From assembly GCA_036502625.1 (NCBI GenBank), contig DASXYG010000049.1:1-41305 (forward strand): DNA of 41,305 nucleotides, in the 5' to 3' direction. This DNA comes from DASXYG01 sp036502625. Its GTDB lineage: Bacteria; Actinomycetota; Actinomycetes; Streptosporangiales; Streptosporangiaceae. The notes below the pieces were generated by a model. That model had not been told where the DNA came from. It made no database searches and worked only from the letters and a program-made list of their open reading frames with translations. The position numbers were made by a program, and so were the translations under genes. This document shows positions 25,165 to 33,812 of the stretch, one piece after another (within the stretch, counting starts at the first letter, position 1; every line of letters begins with the position of its first letter).

Positions 25165-27684
25165 CTACAGCAGGGTCTCCTGGTCGTCGGGGTCGTCCGG
25201 ATCGTCGTCGGGCGCGGCCGGGGAGTCGTCGGGTACGGCGGCGCCGCCCACCGCGGCGACCGGGCGGGACAGCGGCTCGCCCGAGCCGTCGCGCCGGCCG
25301 AGCTCGCTCGGCATGCGCAGGGCGTTGCCGTCGGCGTCGGCCGCGCGGGACGGCGACGGGCCGGCCCAGCCGAGGAGCAGGGTGTCCTCCCCCTTGAGGA
25401 AGCGCTGGCAGCGGACGCCGCCGGTGGCGCGGCCCTTCGGCGGATACGCGTCGAACATGGTGATCTTGACGGAGCCGGCCTGGGCGCCGGGCAGCGCCGT
25501 GGACGTACCCGCGATGGTGACGACCACGGACGTTCCGGTGTCGGCCACCGCGCCGAACCAGACGACACGGGCGCCGTCGGCGAGGCGGACGCCCGCGACG
25601 CCGCCGGCCGCGCGGCCCTGCGGGCGGACGTTCTCGGCGCCGAACTTCAGCAGGTGGGCGTCGGAGGTGATGAACACGAGGTCCTCGTCGCCGGTGGCGA
25701 GCTGCACGGCGCCGACCACGCGGTCGCCGTCTTTGAGGCCGATCACCTCGAAGTCGTCCTTGTTCTGCGGGAACTCCGGCTGCACGCGCTTCACGATGCC
25801 CTGCTCGGTGCCGAGCGCGAGGCCGCCGTCGTCGTCGGACAGCGAGCCGAGGCCCACGACCGCCTCGTCGGCCTCGAGCGCGGCGTACTCACCGACCGGG
25901 CCGCCGCCGGCGAGGCTGGGCGGCTGCGCGCTCGGCGGCAGCGACGGCAGCTCGAGTACGTCCACCCTGAGCATCCGGCCATGGTTGGTGACCAGGCCGA
26001 TCGTGCCGCGCACGGTGGACCGGACGACCGATCTCAGGACGTCGTGGCGGGAGCGCTCGCCGTCGGCGGGCAGCGCGCCGGCGTCGGCCGTGCGGGCGAT
26101 GAGGCCGGTGGAGGACAGCAGGACGTAGCACGGGTCGTCGGCGACCTGGAGCGGCACCGCGGCCGTCAGCGCCTGGCCCGAGCTCTCCAGCAGGACCGTG
26201 CGCCGGGGCGTGCCGTACTCGCGGGCCACCTCGGCGAGCTCGTCGCTGACGACCTCGCGCAGCCGGGCGTCGGAGGAGAGGATCTCGGTCAGCTCGGCGA
26301 TCTCCCTGCGGAGCTGCTCGCGCTCGTTCTCCAGCTCCATGCGGTCGTACTTCGTGAGCCGGCGCAGCGGGGTGTCGAGAATGTACGTCGCCTGGATGTC
26401 GGACAGGTCGAAGATCGTCATCAGCCGCTGCTTGGCGCGCGCGGCGTCATCGGACTCGCGGATGACCTGGATGACCTCGTCGATGTTCAGCAGGGCGACG
26501 ATCAGGCCGTCGACGAGGTGGAGGCGGTCTTCGCGCTTGCGGCGGCGGAACAGCGTACGGCGGCGGACGACGTCGAGCCGGTGGTCGATGTAGACCGACA
26601 GCAGCTCGCGCAGCCCGAGCGTGCGCGGCTGGCCGTCGACGAGGGTGACGTTGTTGACGCCGAAGGTGTCCTCCATCGGCGTGAGGCGGTAGAGCTCGGC
26701 GAGCACGGCCTCCGGGTTGAAGCCGTTCTTGACCTCGATGACCAGGCGCAGCCCGTGCGCCCGGTCGGTGAGGTCTTTCAGGTCGGCGACGCCCTGGAGC
26801 TTCTTCGCCTGGACGAGCTCCTTGATCCGCGAGGCGACCTTCTCCGGGCCGACGCCGGGCGGCAGCTCCGTGACGACCAGGCCCGTACGCCGGGCGGAGA
26901 CCTTCTCGACCGCGACCGTGGCGCGGACCTTGAACGTTCCGCGGCCGGTGGCGTAGGCGTCGCGGACGCCCTCGAGGCCGACGATCTTGCCGCCGGTGGC
27001 GAGGTCGGGGCCGGGCACGAAGCGCATCAGTTCGTCGAGCCCGGCCTCGGGGTCGGCGATCAGGTGGCGCGCCGCCGCGATGACCTCGCCGAGGTTGTGC
27101 GGCGCCATGTTGGTGGCCATGCCGACGGCGATGCCCGACGCGCCGTTGACCAGGAGGTTCGGGAAGGCGGCCGGCAGGACCTCCGGCTCGGTCTCCTGCC
27201 CGTCGTAGTTGGGGCCGAAATCGACGACGTCCTCGTCGATGGAGGCGGTCATCAGCATGGCCGCGGGGGCCAGGCGCGCCTCGGTGTACCTCATCGCGGC
27301 GGGGGAGTCGTCGCCGCCGAGGGAGCCGAAGTTGCCGTGGCCGTCGATCAGCGGCAGGCGCAGGGAGTACGGCTGCGCCATGCGGACCATCGTGTCGTAG
27401 ATCGCGGAGTCGCCGTGCGGGTGGAGCTTGCCCATCACCTCGCCGACGACGCGCGCGCACTTCACGTGGCCGCGGTCGGGACGCAGGCCCATCTCGTTCA
27501 TCTGGTAGAGGATGCGGCGCTGAACGGGCTTCAGGCCGTCGCGCGCGTCGGGCAGCGCGCGGGAGTAGATCACCGAGTAGGCGTACTCGAGGTAGCTGCC
27601 GCGCATCTCCTCGGAGACGTCGACATCGATGATCGTTTCCTCGAAGTCCTCTGGGGGCGGCGGGGTGGGCGTACGTCGGGCCAT
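25165..27684 (-). CDS. parC: DNA topoisomerase IV subunit A (ParC/GyrA-type)
   Basis: The 839-residue product has the type IIA breakage-reunion domain with catalytic Tyr133 in AAMRYTEARLAP. The quinolone-contact segment HPHGDSAIYDTMVRMAQ keeps Ser93 and Asp97, so no classical resistance change is present. A coiled-coil tower (MELENEREQLRREIAEL) and a C-terminal beta-propeller follow. The propeller lacks a clean GyrA box (QRRGGKG); the nearest is PQGRAAGGV, favouring ParC over GyrA. The acidic tail (DDDPDDPDDQETLL) is typical of actinomycetes. It cuts and rejoins DNA with ParE, encoded at 13625 on the other strand. The ATG at 27684 has CAGAAT 6 nt upstream and no ribosome binding site. Confidence 0.94.
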   Translation of the reverse strand: MARRTPTPPPPEDFEETIIDVDVSEEMRGSYLEYAYSVIYSRALPDARDGLKPVQRRILYQMNEMGLRPDRGHVKCARVVGEVMGKLHPHGDSAIYDTMVRMAQPYSLRLPLIDGHGNFGSLGGDDSPAAMRYTEARLAPAAMLMTASIDEDVVDFGPNYDGQETEPEVLPAAFPNLLVNGASGIAVGMATNMAPHNLGEVIAAARHLIADPEAGLDELMRFVPGPDLATGGKIVGLEGVRDAYATGRGTFKVRATVAVEKVSARRTGLVVTELPPGVGPEKVASRIKELVQAKKLQGVADLKDLTDRAHGLRLVIEVKNGFNPEAVLAELYRLTPMEDTFGVNNVTLVDGQPRTLGLRELLSVYIDHRLDVVRRRTLFRRRKREDRLHLVDGLIVALLNIDEVIQVIRESDDAARAKQRLMTIFDLSDIQATYILDTPLRRLTKYDRMELENEREQLRREIAELTEILSSDARLREVVSDELAEVAREYGTPRRTVLLESSGQALTAAVPLQVADDPCYVLLSSTGLIARTADAGALPADGERSRHDVLRSVVRSTVRGTIGLVTNHGRMLRVDVLELPSLPPSAQPPSLAGGGPVGEYAALEADEAVVGLGSLSDDDGGLALGTEQGIVKRVQPEFPQNKDDFEVIGLKDGDRVVGAVQLATGDEDLVFITSDAHLLKFGAENVRPQGRAAGGVAGVRLADGARVVWFGAVADTGTSVVVTIAGTSTALPGAQAGSVKITMFDAYPPKGRATGGVRCQRFLKGEDTLLLGWAGPSPSRAADADGNALRMPSELGRRDGSGEPLSRPVAAVGGAAVPDDSPAAPDDDPDDPDDQETLL

Positions 27685-27696
27685 GAAGCCATTCTG
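27684..27696 (-). promoter_or_regulatory. Leaderless promoter: CAGAAT + 6 nt + ATG
   Basis: On the minus strand CAGAAT (27696-27691) is followed by GGCTTC and the parC ATG at 27684. No ribosome binding site is visible. Confidence 0.5.
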
Positions 27697-27732
27697 GCGT
27701 GTCCCACCGACAACCCGGACCAGACCGGCCGG

Positions 27733-27741
27733 TTGTCCACA
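27733..27741 (+). promoter_or_regulatory. Actinomycete-type DnaA box upstream of parC
   Basis: TTGTCCACA is the sequence preferred in Streptomyces origins. It sits 36-44 bp upstream of the -10 hexamer of parC, in a 62-bp gap between genes. A second TTGTC-like sequence at 27707-27714, read on the minus strand, is a weaker match. Confidence 0.45.
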
Positions 27742-27746
27742 ACCCG

Positions 27747-28148
27747 TCAGGCGATCAGCACCGCGACCAGCCCGATCGTGGCGAGCCCGCCGCCGATGAG
27801 CAGCCCGTACGCGCGGAGCGTGGATCCCGAGCCGGCGCCGGCCACTCGCGCGGGCCACGGCGGGCGCGGTGTGAAGCGGACCGGCACGGGCGCGCCCACC
27901 GCGTACGGACCCGTGCTGTCGTCGCCGAACTCGACGTCCTCCCCGGTCGGCGTGGTGAACCGGACGCGGAGCCGGTACGTGGGGCGGGCCGACTCGATGC
28001 CGGGGCGGCGCTCGCAGGCGGTGACCGTGCCGGTGGCCCGGAGCGCGCCGGCGTCGAAGCGGCGTCGCCGTACCAGGTCCGCCGCGCCGCTGACGAGCAG
28101 GAACGGACCCATGATCACGAGCGCCGCGATCAGTACCGTGTGGCCCAC
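27747..28148 (-). CDS. DUF3592-like membrane protein
   Basis: The 133-residue product has one hydrophobic helix at each end (TVLIAALVIMGPFLLVSGAA and YGLLIGGGLATIGLVAVLIA) and between them a beta-rich domain with RATGTVTACERR and YRLRVRFTTPTGEDVEF, the DUF3592 layout. The function is unknown; the beta domain is probably extracytoplasmic. It is the third gene of a minus-strand operon, starting 7 nt after the stop of the preceding gene. The GTG at 28148 is within coupling distance. Confidence 0.75.
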   Translation of the reverse strand: MGHTVLIAALVIMGPFLLVSGAADLVRRRRFDAGALRATGTVTACERRPGIESARPTYRLRVRFTTPTGEDVEFGDDSTGPYAVGAPVPVRFTPRPPWPARVAGAGSGSTLRAYGLLIGGGLATIGLVAVLIA

Positions 28149-28155
28149 GGGATGT

Positions 28156-28587
28156 TCATTCCCGTCCGGCCCCGGTGGGGCGGCGGACCGCGCCGATCAG
28201 GCTTCCGGCGGCCGCCACGACCAGGGCCAGCACCGTCGCGAACCACGCCGCGCGGGTGGACATCGCGGCGAGCACGATCGTGATCACACAGGGCGCGGCC
28301 ATCATGGCGGCCACGCGGGCGACGGTCGGCCGCGTGGCCGCCCACCCGGCGATCCGCGTGCCGAACATCCCGGCCAGCCACGCGCCGATGTACAGCGGTA
28401 CGGCCTGGACGAGCGCGACCGTCCACTGGAACCAGCTCGTCAGCGCGACGGTGGGCACGGTGCCGACGATGACGGCCAGCAGCAGCGCCGCGACCAGGTA
28501 CGCGGCCACCATGATCCCGGCGGTGGCCAGCAGGGCGAGCGCGATGCGGGCCGCCGAGGCGCGTCCCGAGAAGTAGCCGGTCGTCAT
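28156..28587 (-). CDS. Hypothetical integral membrane protein
   Basis: The 143-residue product has about four predicted membrane helices (IALALLATAGIMVAAYLVAA, then LTSWFQWTVALVQAVPLYIG and two more) joined by short loops. I do not recognise the family and see no motif that suggests transport or catalysis. It lies between the prepilin-like gene (28 nt upstream) and the DUF3592 gene (7 nt downstream), and is probably co-transcribed and functionally linked with both. GGAGG lies 12 nt before the ATG. Confidence 0.72.
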   Translation of the reverse strand: MTTGYFSGRASAARIALALLATAGIMVAAYLVAALLLAVIVGTVPTVALTSWFQWTVALVQAVPLYIGAWLAGMFGTRIAGWAATRPTVARVAAMMAAPCVITIVLAAMSTRAAWFATVLALVVAAAGSLIGAVRRPTGAGRE

Positions 28588-28615
28588 GGGGCGGTCCCGC
28601 CTCCGTTCGTGCCGG

Positions 28616-30199
28616 TCATCGGCAGTTCGTCCAGGTCTTCCACGACGCGGTGGAGGGGTCCCAGTACTGCGCGCCGGCGAGGTGGTCCTGTTCGTCCTCG
28701 CCGCTGAGCTCGAGCCCGATCAGGCCCTTCACGCCGTACGAGCGGCCCGCGATCTTGCCCGTCTTGACGTCGTTGTCGTAGTGGAGACGGGTCTTGGTGC
28801 CGTGGTCGTTGATGGCGTTGTCGAGGTTCGCGTCGCTGGGCGGGGTGACGGCGTTGGTGACGCTCTGCACCGCGATGTTGGCGAGCGCGTTCTCCGCGAT
28901 CGAGCGGTCCTCGGGCGTCTTGACGTTCAGCGTGTCGGTCTCGGTGGTGCGCGAGGACGCGATGCTGATCAGGCCCTCGGCGCCCGGGTCGTCCGCGCCG
29001 ATCGAGGGGCCCTTGATGCTGGCCTGCGCGTACCAGGTGAGGATCGAGTCGTCGACCTTGTCCACCCGTGTCAGGTTGCCGTCCTTGTCGTAGGTCACCA
29101 GGTACTGGGTGTTCGGTTTCCATTTCAGCGACAGGCCGGCGTTCCCGTTCTTCAGCACCCATTCGGCGACGTTGGCCGGTATGCCGATCGACCGGCCGGT
29201 CTGGGCGAGCACCACCTTCGAGATGGCGGCCTGGAGGTCCTTGCCGGTCAGGCCCTTCCAGGCGGACGCGAACCCGGCGAGGTTGATCGTGACGCTGGGC
29301 ACGAGCTGGTTGTTCTGCCTCAGGTAGTACGTCGTGTCGCCGGTCGAGTGGTCCTCGCTCCTGCCGTACAGCCGCCAGAAGCGGCCCTTGCCGCCCACGG
29401 CGATCTTGTTGCCGCCGCCGAGCGGGATGTCGGCCCCGAGCTCCGCGCCGGCCGTGGGGCCGACCTCGTGGTACTCCTGCTGGGGTTTCGGCGGGCTGCC
29501 CTCCGCCCAGTTCTTGACGTGGCCGCCGGTCAGCGAGTCGACGACACCGAGCACCGTGCCCACCGGCCCGGCCAGGGTCTTCGTCGCGTCGTACGCGGTG
29601 CCGCCGATGAAGTAGTGGGGGACCTGTTTCTGGAAGTCGTCCGCCTCCTGCTTCGTGTTGAAGGCGAACGTCTTGCCCTCGGTGGCGTTCAGGCCGATGT
29701 ACGCCAAGGCGTCGATCGGCAGGTTGTCGCCGCCCTCGATGCCCGCCTCGACGGCACCCTCCTTCCAGGTCTGGAGGGTGACCTCGTACGTGTCGGGCTT
29801 GCCGGGGCCGTGGGAGATGGTGCGGGTGGTGGTCGTCCAGCGCATGTCGCCGCGCCCGCCGACGATCCGCGGGCGCACGTAGCCGAGCGCCTCCACGTAG
29901 GAGATCCCCTGGTCGCGGACGCACCGCGCCTGGCTGGTGGTGGGCTGCTGCGGCCCGGCCACCGGCGGCGGCTTCTCGGCGGGACACGACCCGGCCTTGC
30001 CGTCCAGCCCGATGTGGACGATCTCGCAGACGACGCGCTCGGCGCCGCGCTCGATCTGCGGACCGACCAATGCCGCGAGCGCCCCGACGATGAGCGCGGC
30101 GAGCACGCCGAGGCCCAAGTACTCGAGATAGGAGCTCCCGCGGTCCCTGCGGGCCGGGGGCGTATGGGGGGCACGGGGCCGGGGGGTGGGCGGTGACAC
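28616..30199 (-). CDS. Large exported protein with Flp-prepilin-like N-terminus
   Basis: The 527-residue product is not one I can name. Residues 16-46 read PARRDRG, SSYLEY and then a hydrophobic helix: Gly21 is followed by four residues, Glu26 and Tyr27, the G-x4-EY prepilin cleavage motif of Flp pilins. The remaining 480 residues are a hydrophilic, Gly/Thr/Asn-rich, beta-looking domain (for example GAELGADIPLGGGNKIAVGG and YGRSEDHSTGDTTYYLRQ). Cysteines at 58, 72, 93 and 526 could form disulfides, fitting an exported location. A standard Flp pilin is only about 60 residues, so this would be a pseudopilin or fusion, or merely membrane-anchored. The GTG start at 30199 has GACGAT 6 nt upstream and no ribosome binding site. 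It leads a three-gene operon. Confidence 0.75.
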   Translation of the reverse strand: MSPPTPRPRAPHTPPARRDRGSSYLEYLGLGVLAALIVGALAALVGPQIERGAERVVCEIVHIGLDGKAGSCPAEKPPPVAGPQQPTTSQARCVRDQGISYVEALGYVRPRIVGGRGDMRWTTTTRTISHGPGKPDTYEVTLQTWKEGAVEAGIEGGDNLPIDALAYIGLNATEGKTFAFNTKQEADDFQKQVPHYFIGGTAYDATKTLAGPVGTVLGVVDSLTGGHVKNWAEGSPPKPQQEYHEVGPTAGAELGADIPLGGGNKIAVGGKGRFWRLYGRSEDHSTGDTTYYLRQNNQLVPSVTINLAGFASAWKGLTGKDLQAAISKVVLAQTGRSIGIPANVAEWVLKNGNAGLSLKWKPNTQYLVTYDKDGNLTRVDKVDDSILTWYAQASIKGPSIGADDPGAEGLISIASSRTTETDTLNVKTPEDRSIAENALANIAVQSVTNAVTPPSDANLDNAINDHGTKTRLHYDNDVKTGKIAGRSYGVKGLIGLELSGEDEQDHLAGAQYWDPSTASWKTWTNCR

Positions 30200-30321
30200 G
30201 AGGCAATCGTCATTTGCCCTGATGGCGGTGGGAACGGCGATTAGCGACTGTTCCGGCGTCGTTCACCCGGTTTTCCCATGTGGTCACGTATGCGACCGCC
30301 GTTGTTCGCGCATTCGCCGAG

Positions 30322-30330
30322 TTATCCACA
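30322..30330 (+). promoter_or_regulatory. Perfect DnaA box upstream of recQ
   Basis: TTATCCACA matches the classical DnaA box exactly. It lies between the divergent prepilin-like gene and recQ, about 40 bp upstream of the recQ -10. Confidence 0.45.
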
Positions 30331-30370
30331 GAACGCGGTTCGGTGGGGGCGGGGCGCGGGCCGGGGGCCG

Positions 30371-30384
30371 TACGGTTGGGCGCA
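30371..30384 (+). promoter_or_regulatory. Leaderless promoter: TACGGT + 7 nt + ATG
   Basis: TACGGT (30371-30376) is followed by TGGGCGC and the ATG of recQ. No ribosome binding site is present. The hexamer is the same as in front of the SGNH hydrolase. Confidence 0.55.
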
Positions 30385-32513
30385 TGGTCGGCGAACCCCA
30401 TGCACACATCGACGAACCCGCGCTGCGCGAGAGCGCGGAAGAACGGCTGCGCGCCCTCGCGGGCGACCACGCCCGTTTGCGCGACGACCAATGGCGCGCG
30501 ATCCACGCCCTGGTCGCCGACCACGCCCGAGCGCTCGTCGTGCAGCGTACGGGGTGGGGCAAGTCCGCGGTCTACTTCGTGGCCACGGCGCTGCTCCGCG
30601 AGCGCGGCGCGGGTCCCACGGTGATCGTGTCGCCGCTGCTCGCGCTGATGCGCAACCAGATCGCGGCCGCCGAGCGCGCCGGAATCCGCGCCACCACGGT
30701 CAACTCGGCGAACACCGCCGACTGGGAGAGCGTCTACGACGACGTCACGGCCGGCCGGGTCGACGTCCTGCTGGTCAGCCCGGAGCGGCTGAACAACCCC
30801 GAGTTCCGCGACCGGGTGCTGCCGAAGCTGGCGGCCGGCGCGGGGCTTGTGGTGATCGACGAGGCCCACTGCGTGTCCGACTGGGGGCACGACTTCCGGC
30901 CCGACTACCGGCGCCTGCGCAGCCTGCTCGACGACCTGCCGCCCGGCGTCCCCGTCCTGGCCACCACGGCGACGGCCAACGAGCGCGTCACCGCCGATGT
31001 GGCCGAGCAGTTGTCCGGCGGCGGCGCGCGCACACTCGTGCTCCGCGGCCCCCTGGAGCGCGACAGCCTGCGCCTGTCGGTGCTCGACCTCCCCGGCGGC
31101 GCCGACCGCGCCGCCTGGCTCGCCGCCCATCTCGACGATCTCCCGGGCTCGGGGATCGTCTACACACTGACCGTCGCGGCCGCGCAGGAGACCGCCGCGT
31201 TCCTGCGCGAGGCGGGCCATTCCGTCGCCGCCTACTCCGGCCAGACCGAGCAGGCCGAGCGCACCCGCTGCGAAGACGACCTCCTCGCCGGCAGGCTGAA
31301 GGCGCTGATCGCGACGAGCGCGCTCGGCATGGGCTTCGACAAGCCCGATCTCGGGTTCGTTGTCCATCTCGGCGCCCCGCAGTCCCCGGTGGCCTACTAC
31401 CAGCAGGTCGGCCGCGCCGGCCGCGCGCTCGACCACGCCGAGGTCGTGCTGATGCCCTCGCGGGAGGACCGCGCCATCTGGGCCTACTTCGCGAGCCTCG
31501 CGTTCCCGCCGGAGAACCAGGTGCGCGCCGCGCTGGCCACGCTCGCCGAGGCCGGGGGCCCGATGAGCACCGCCGCCCTGGAGACCCGGGTCGACCTCTC
31601 GCGCAACCGCCTGGAGATGATGCTCAAGGTGCTCGACGTCGACGGCGCGGTCCACCGCGTGCGCGGCGGCTGGCTGGCCACCGGCCGCCCGTGGGCGTAC
31701 GACACGGAGCGCTACGCCCGGGTCGCGCAGGCCCGCGAGCGCGAGCAGCAGGCCATGCTCGACTACATCTCCACCGGCGAGTGCCGCATGGAGTTCCTGC
31801 GCCGCCAGCTCGACGACCCCGCCGCCGAGCCCTGCGGCCGGTGCGACAACTGCACCGGCCACCACTGGGACCCCGAGGTGCCGGACGACGTCCGCGCCGC
31901 GGCGCGCACCCACGCCCGGCGCCCCGGCGTGGAGATCGCGCCGCGCCGCCAGTGGCCGTCGGGCATGGCGGCGCTCGGCGTCCCGGTGTCGGGGCGCATC
32001 GGCGCGGAGGCGCTCGCCGGGCCGGGCCGCGCCCTCGGCCGCCTCACCGACGTCGGCTGGGGCACCCGCCTGCGGCGCATGCTCGCCGAGGGCGCGCCCG
32101 ACGAACCCGTTGACGACGACGTGTTCGCCGCCGTCGTCCAGGTGCTGTCCGGGTGGGGCTGGGAGACCCGCCCGGTGGCCGTGGCGGCCCTGCCGTCGCG
32201 CACCCGCCCGGCCCTGATCAAGAGCCTCGCCGCGAAGCTCGCCGAGGTCGGGCGGCTCGCCCCGCTCGGCTCCCTGGAGTACTCCGGGCCGGGCCCCGCC
32301 CGCCACCACAACAGCGCGCAGCGGCTGGCCGCCGTGTGGGGCGCGTTCACCGTGCCGGACGACCTCCGGGAGCGGCTGCGCGGCCTGGGCGGCCCGGTGC
32401 TCCTGGTCGACGACCAGGTCGACTCCGGCTGGACCCTCACGGTCGCCGCGAAGCTGCTCCGAGACGAGGGAGCCCCCGAGGTGCTGCCCCTCGTCCTGGC
32501 GAGGCCGAGTTGA
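30384..32513 (+). CDS. recQ: RecQ-family DNA helicase fused to a phosphoribosyltransferase-like domain
   Basis: The 709-residue product has both RecA-like helicase lobes. Walker A is unusual (RTGWGKS, Lys60, with Trp where GGGKS or GSGKS is normal). The DEAH box is at 159-162 in VIDEAHCVSDWGHDFRPDY, and motif VI appears as YYQQVGRAGRALD. The zinc-binding module follows (C, then CGRCDNC near residue 485). No HRDC domain is seen. Instead the last 150 residues end in GPVLLVDDQVDSGWTLTVAA, the PRPP-binding motif of phosphoribosyltransferases with Ser in place of Thr (676-684). RecQ unwinds 3'-5' in recombination and fork repair; the added domain may sense a nucleotide. The ATG at 30384 is leaderless. 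Confidence 0.92.
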   Translation: MVGEPHAHIDEPALRESAEERLRALAGDHARLRDDQWRAIHALVADHARALVVQRTGWGKSAVYFVATALLRERGAGPTVIVSPLLALMRNQIAAAERAGIRATTVNSANTADWESVYDDVTAGRVDVLLVSPERLNNPEFRDRVLPKLAAGAGLVVIDEAHCVSDWGHDFRPDYRRLRSLLDDLPPGVPVLATTATANERVTADVAEQLSGGGARTLVLRGPLERDSLRLSVLDLPGGADRAAWLAAHLDDLPGSGIVYTLTVAAAQETAAFLREAGHSVAAYSGQTEQAERTRCEDDLLAGRLKALIATSALGMGFDKPDLGFVVHLGAPQSPVAYYQQVGRAGRALDHAEVVLMPSREDRAIWAYFASLAFPPENQVRAALATLAEAGGPMSTAALETRVDLSRNRLEMMLKVLDVDGAVHRVRGGWLATGRPWAYDTERYARVAQAREREQQAMLDYISTGECRMEFLRRQLDDPAAEPCGRCDNCTGHHWDPEVPDDVRAAARTHARRPGVEIAPRRQWPSGMAALGVPVSGRIGAEALAGPGRALGRLTDVGWGTRLRRMLAEGAPDEPVDDDVFAAVVQVLSGWGWETRPVAVAALPSRTRPALIKSLAAKLAEVGRLAPLGSLEYSGPGPARHHNSAQRLAAVWGAFTVPDDLRERLRGLGGPVLLVDDQVDSGWTLTVAAKLLRDEGAPEVLPLVLARPS

Positions 32514-32531
32514 CCGGCGGCAGGCCCGGCG

Positions 32532-32732
32532 TCAGGAGGCGCTCTTGGGCGTGTGCCGGGTGAGGCCCGCGTTCCGCATCTTCCTGACGGCCACCAGGGC
32601 CAGGGCGAAGATCGCGACCTGGAGCAGCATCGCGATGATCACCATCGACGGGCCGGGGATGAAGAAGGAGGCGAGGAGCAGCCCGAAGGAGCCGGCGGAC
32701 AGGCCGGTGACGGCGCTGACGAGACCAGACAT
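32532..32732 (-). CDS. Small hypothetical membrane protein
   Basis: The 66-residue product begins MSGLVSAVTG, has two hydrophobic helices (SFGLLLASFFIPGPSMVIIA and LLQVAIFALALVAV) and ends in a basic tail (RKMRNAGLTRHTPKSAS), so both ends probably face the cytosol. I do not recognise the family. AAAGG lies about 8 nt before the ATG. The gene is convergent with recQ, 18 nt apart. A TTGACA -35 match lies about 75 bp upstream on the minus strand. Confidence 0.55.
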   Translation of the reverse strand: MSGLVSAVTGLSAGSFGLLLASFFIPGPSMVIIAMLLQVAIFALALVAVRKMRNAGLTRHTPKSAS

Positions 32733-32759
32733 GAGGTCGCCTTTCACAAGAAGGGGATC

Positions 32760-32773
32760 GCTCCGAACGGAGC
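32760..32773. promoter_or_regulatory. Perfect palindrome in front of the small membrane protein gene
   Basis: GCTCCG AA CGGAGC is a perfect inverted repeat in the leader of the minus-strand gene starting at 32732. It lies between the TTGACA hexamer (32807-32812, minus strand) and the start codon, so it could be an operator or a 5' hairpin. Confidence 0.4.
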
Positions 32774-32862
32774 ACGCCAATTCTCGTGACGAAGCGGGTG
32801 CCGGGGTGTCAACCGTTCGGCTGAATCCCTTGCTCCACCGAACGATCAGCGCCCGGCGGGCC

Positions 32863-33765
32863 TCAGTTCTCGCCGAGGTCGGGGCGCGCGCCGATGTTGG
32901 CGTACGCCCGGGAGGCGAGCTGCGAGCCGGTCGTGAGCGCCTCTGCGGGCGACTTCCCGGCCAGCCAGGTCGGCAGGAACCCGGCCACGAACGCGTCACC
33001 CGCGCCGGTGCCGTCCACGTTGCGCTCGATCGGCGCGGACGGCACGCTGATCGGGTCGCCGCGCCCGTTGGCGCACCACAGCGCGCCCTCAATGCCGACC
33101 TTCACCACGACCTGCGGATACCACGCCGTGAGCACCTTCGCGGCGGGGCCCGGCTCCTCGCGGCCGGTCAGCACCTCGGCCTCGTCGTTGTCGACGAACA
33201 GGAGCTGCGCGCCCTGCGACCACTCGAGGAACGACTCCGCGCCGGCCCGCTTCAGCGGCGACGCCGACGCCCCGTCGACCGAGATCGACATTCCGGCGCG
33301 GCGCGCCAGGTCGATCGCGGCCATGGCGGCGTCCCTGGAGCCCTCGTTCAGCAGGGTGTAGCCCGAGACGTGCAGGTGGGCGTCCGGCGTGAAGAGGTCG
33401 GTCGGGATGTCCTCGGGGGAGAACGCGGCGTTGGCCGCCGGGTCGGTCAGCATCGTGCGCTGGCCCTTGTGCGTGACCATCACCACGCACGTACCGGTCG
33501 GGCGGTCCTGGTCCATGACCATGCGGGCGTCGATGCCGTAGCCCATGAGCTCCATCTCACGGGTGCGGCCGTTGATATCGGAGCCGCGGCGGCCGATCAG
33601 CGCGACGTCCACCTCGCACACGCCGAGCCAGGAGGCGATGTTCGCCCCGGAACCGCCGCCGTAGGTGTGCACACGCGCGGGCGTGGCACTACCGCGCGCC
33701 AGCGCGAGCTCGGCTCGTGCGACGACGTCGGTCATCAGATCGCCGATGACGACCACACGCGTCAT
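32863..33765 (-). CDS. PfkB-family carbohydrate/nucleoside kinase
   Basis: The 300-residue product has the ribokinase fold. The N-terminus (TRVVVIGDLMTDVV) is followed by the first PfkB signature in GGGSGANIASWLG and by the second, DGTGAGDAFVAGFLPTWL, with the catalytic Asp. It phosphorylates a sugar or nucleoside with ATP in the cytosol; the sugar cannot be assigned. GAGGTGAAG precedes the ATG at 33765. It is divergent from the Pat gene across a 164-bp region with a pair of direct repeats. Confidence 0.92.
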   Translation of the reverse strand: MTRVVVIGDLMTDVVARAELALARGSATPARVHTYGGGSGANIASWLGVCEVDVALIGRRGSDINGRTREMELMGYGIDARMVMDQDRPTGTCVVMVTHKGQRTMLTDPAANAAFSPEDIPTDLFTPDAHLHVSGYTLLNEGSRDAAMAAIDLARRAGMSISVDGASASPLKRAGAESFLEWSQGAQLLFVDNDEAEVLTGREEPGPAAKVLTAWYPQVVVKVGIEGALWCANGRGDPISVPSAPIERNVDGTGAGDAFVAGFLPTWLAGKSPAEALTTGSQLASRAYANIGARPDLGEN

Positions 33766-33812
33766 GTTGTCTTCACCTCGGGAGGAGTCACGCTGTCGCG
33801 AGAGGGCGGTGT

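Noticed and set aside
28616..30199. A contact-dependent or polymorphic toxin
   Set aside because: Actinobacterial toxins can share such an N-terminal helix, but the C-terminus (ending WTNCR) shows no known toxin motif and no small immunity-like gene with matching features follows.
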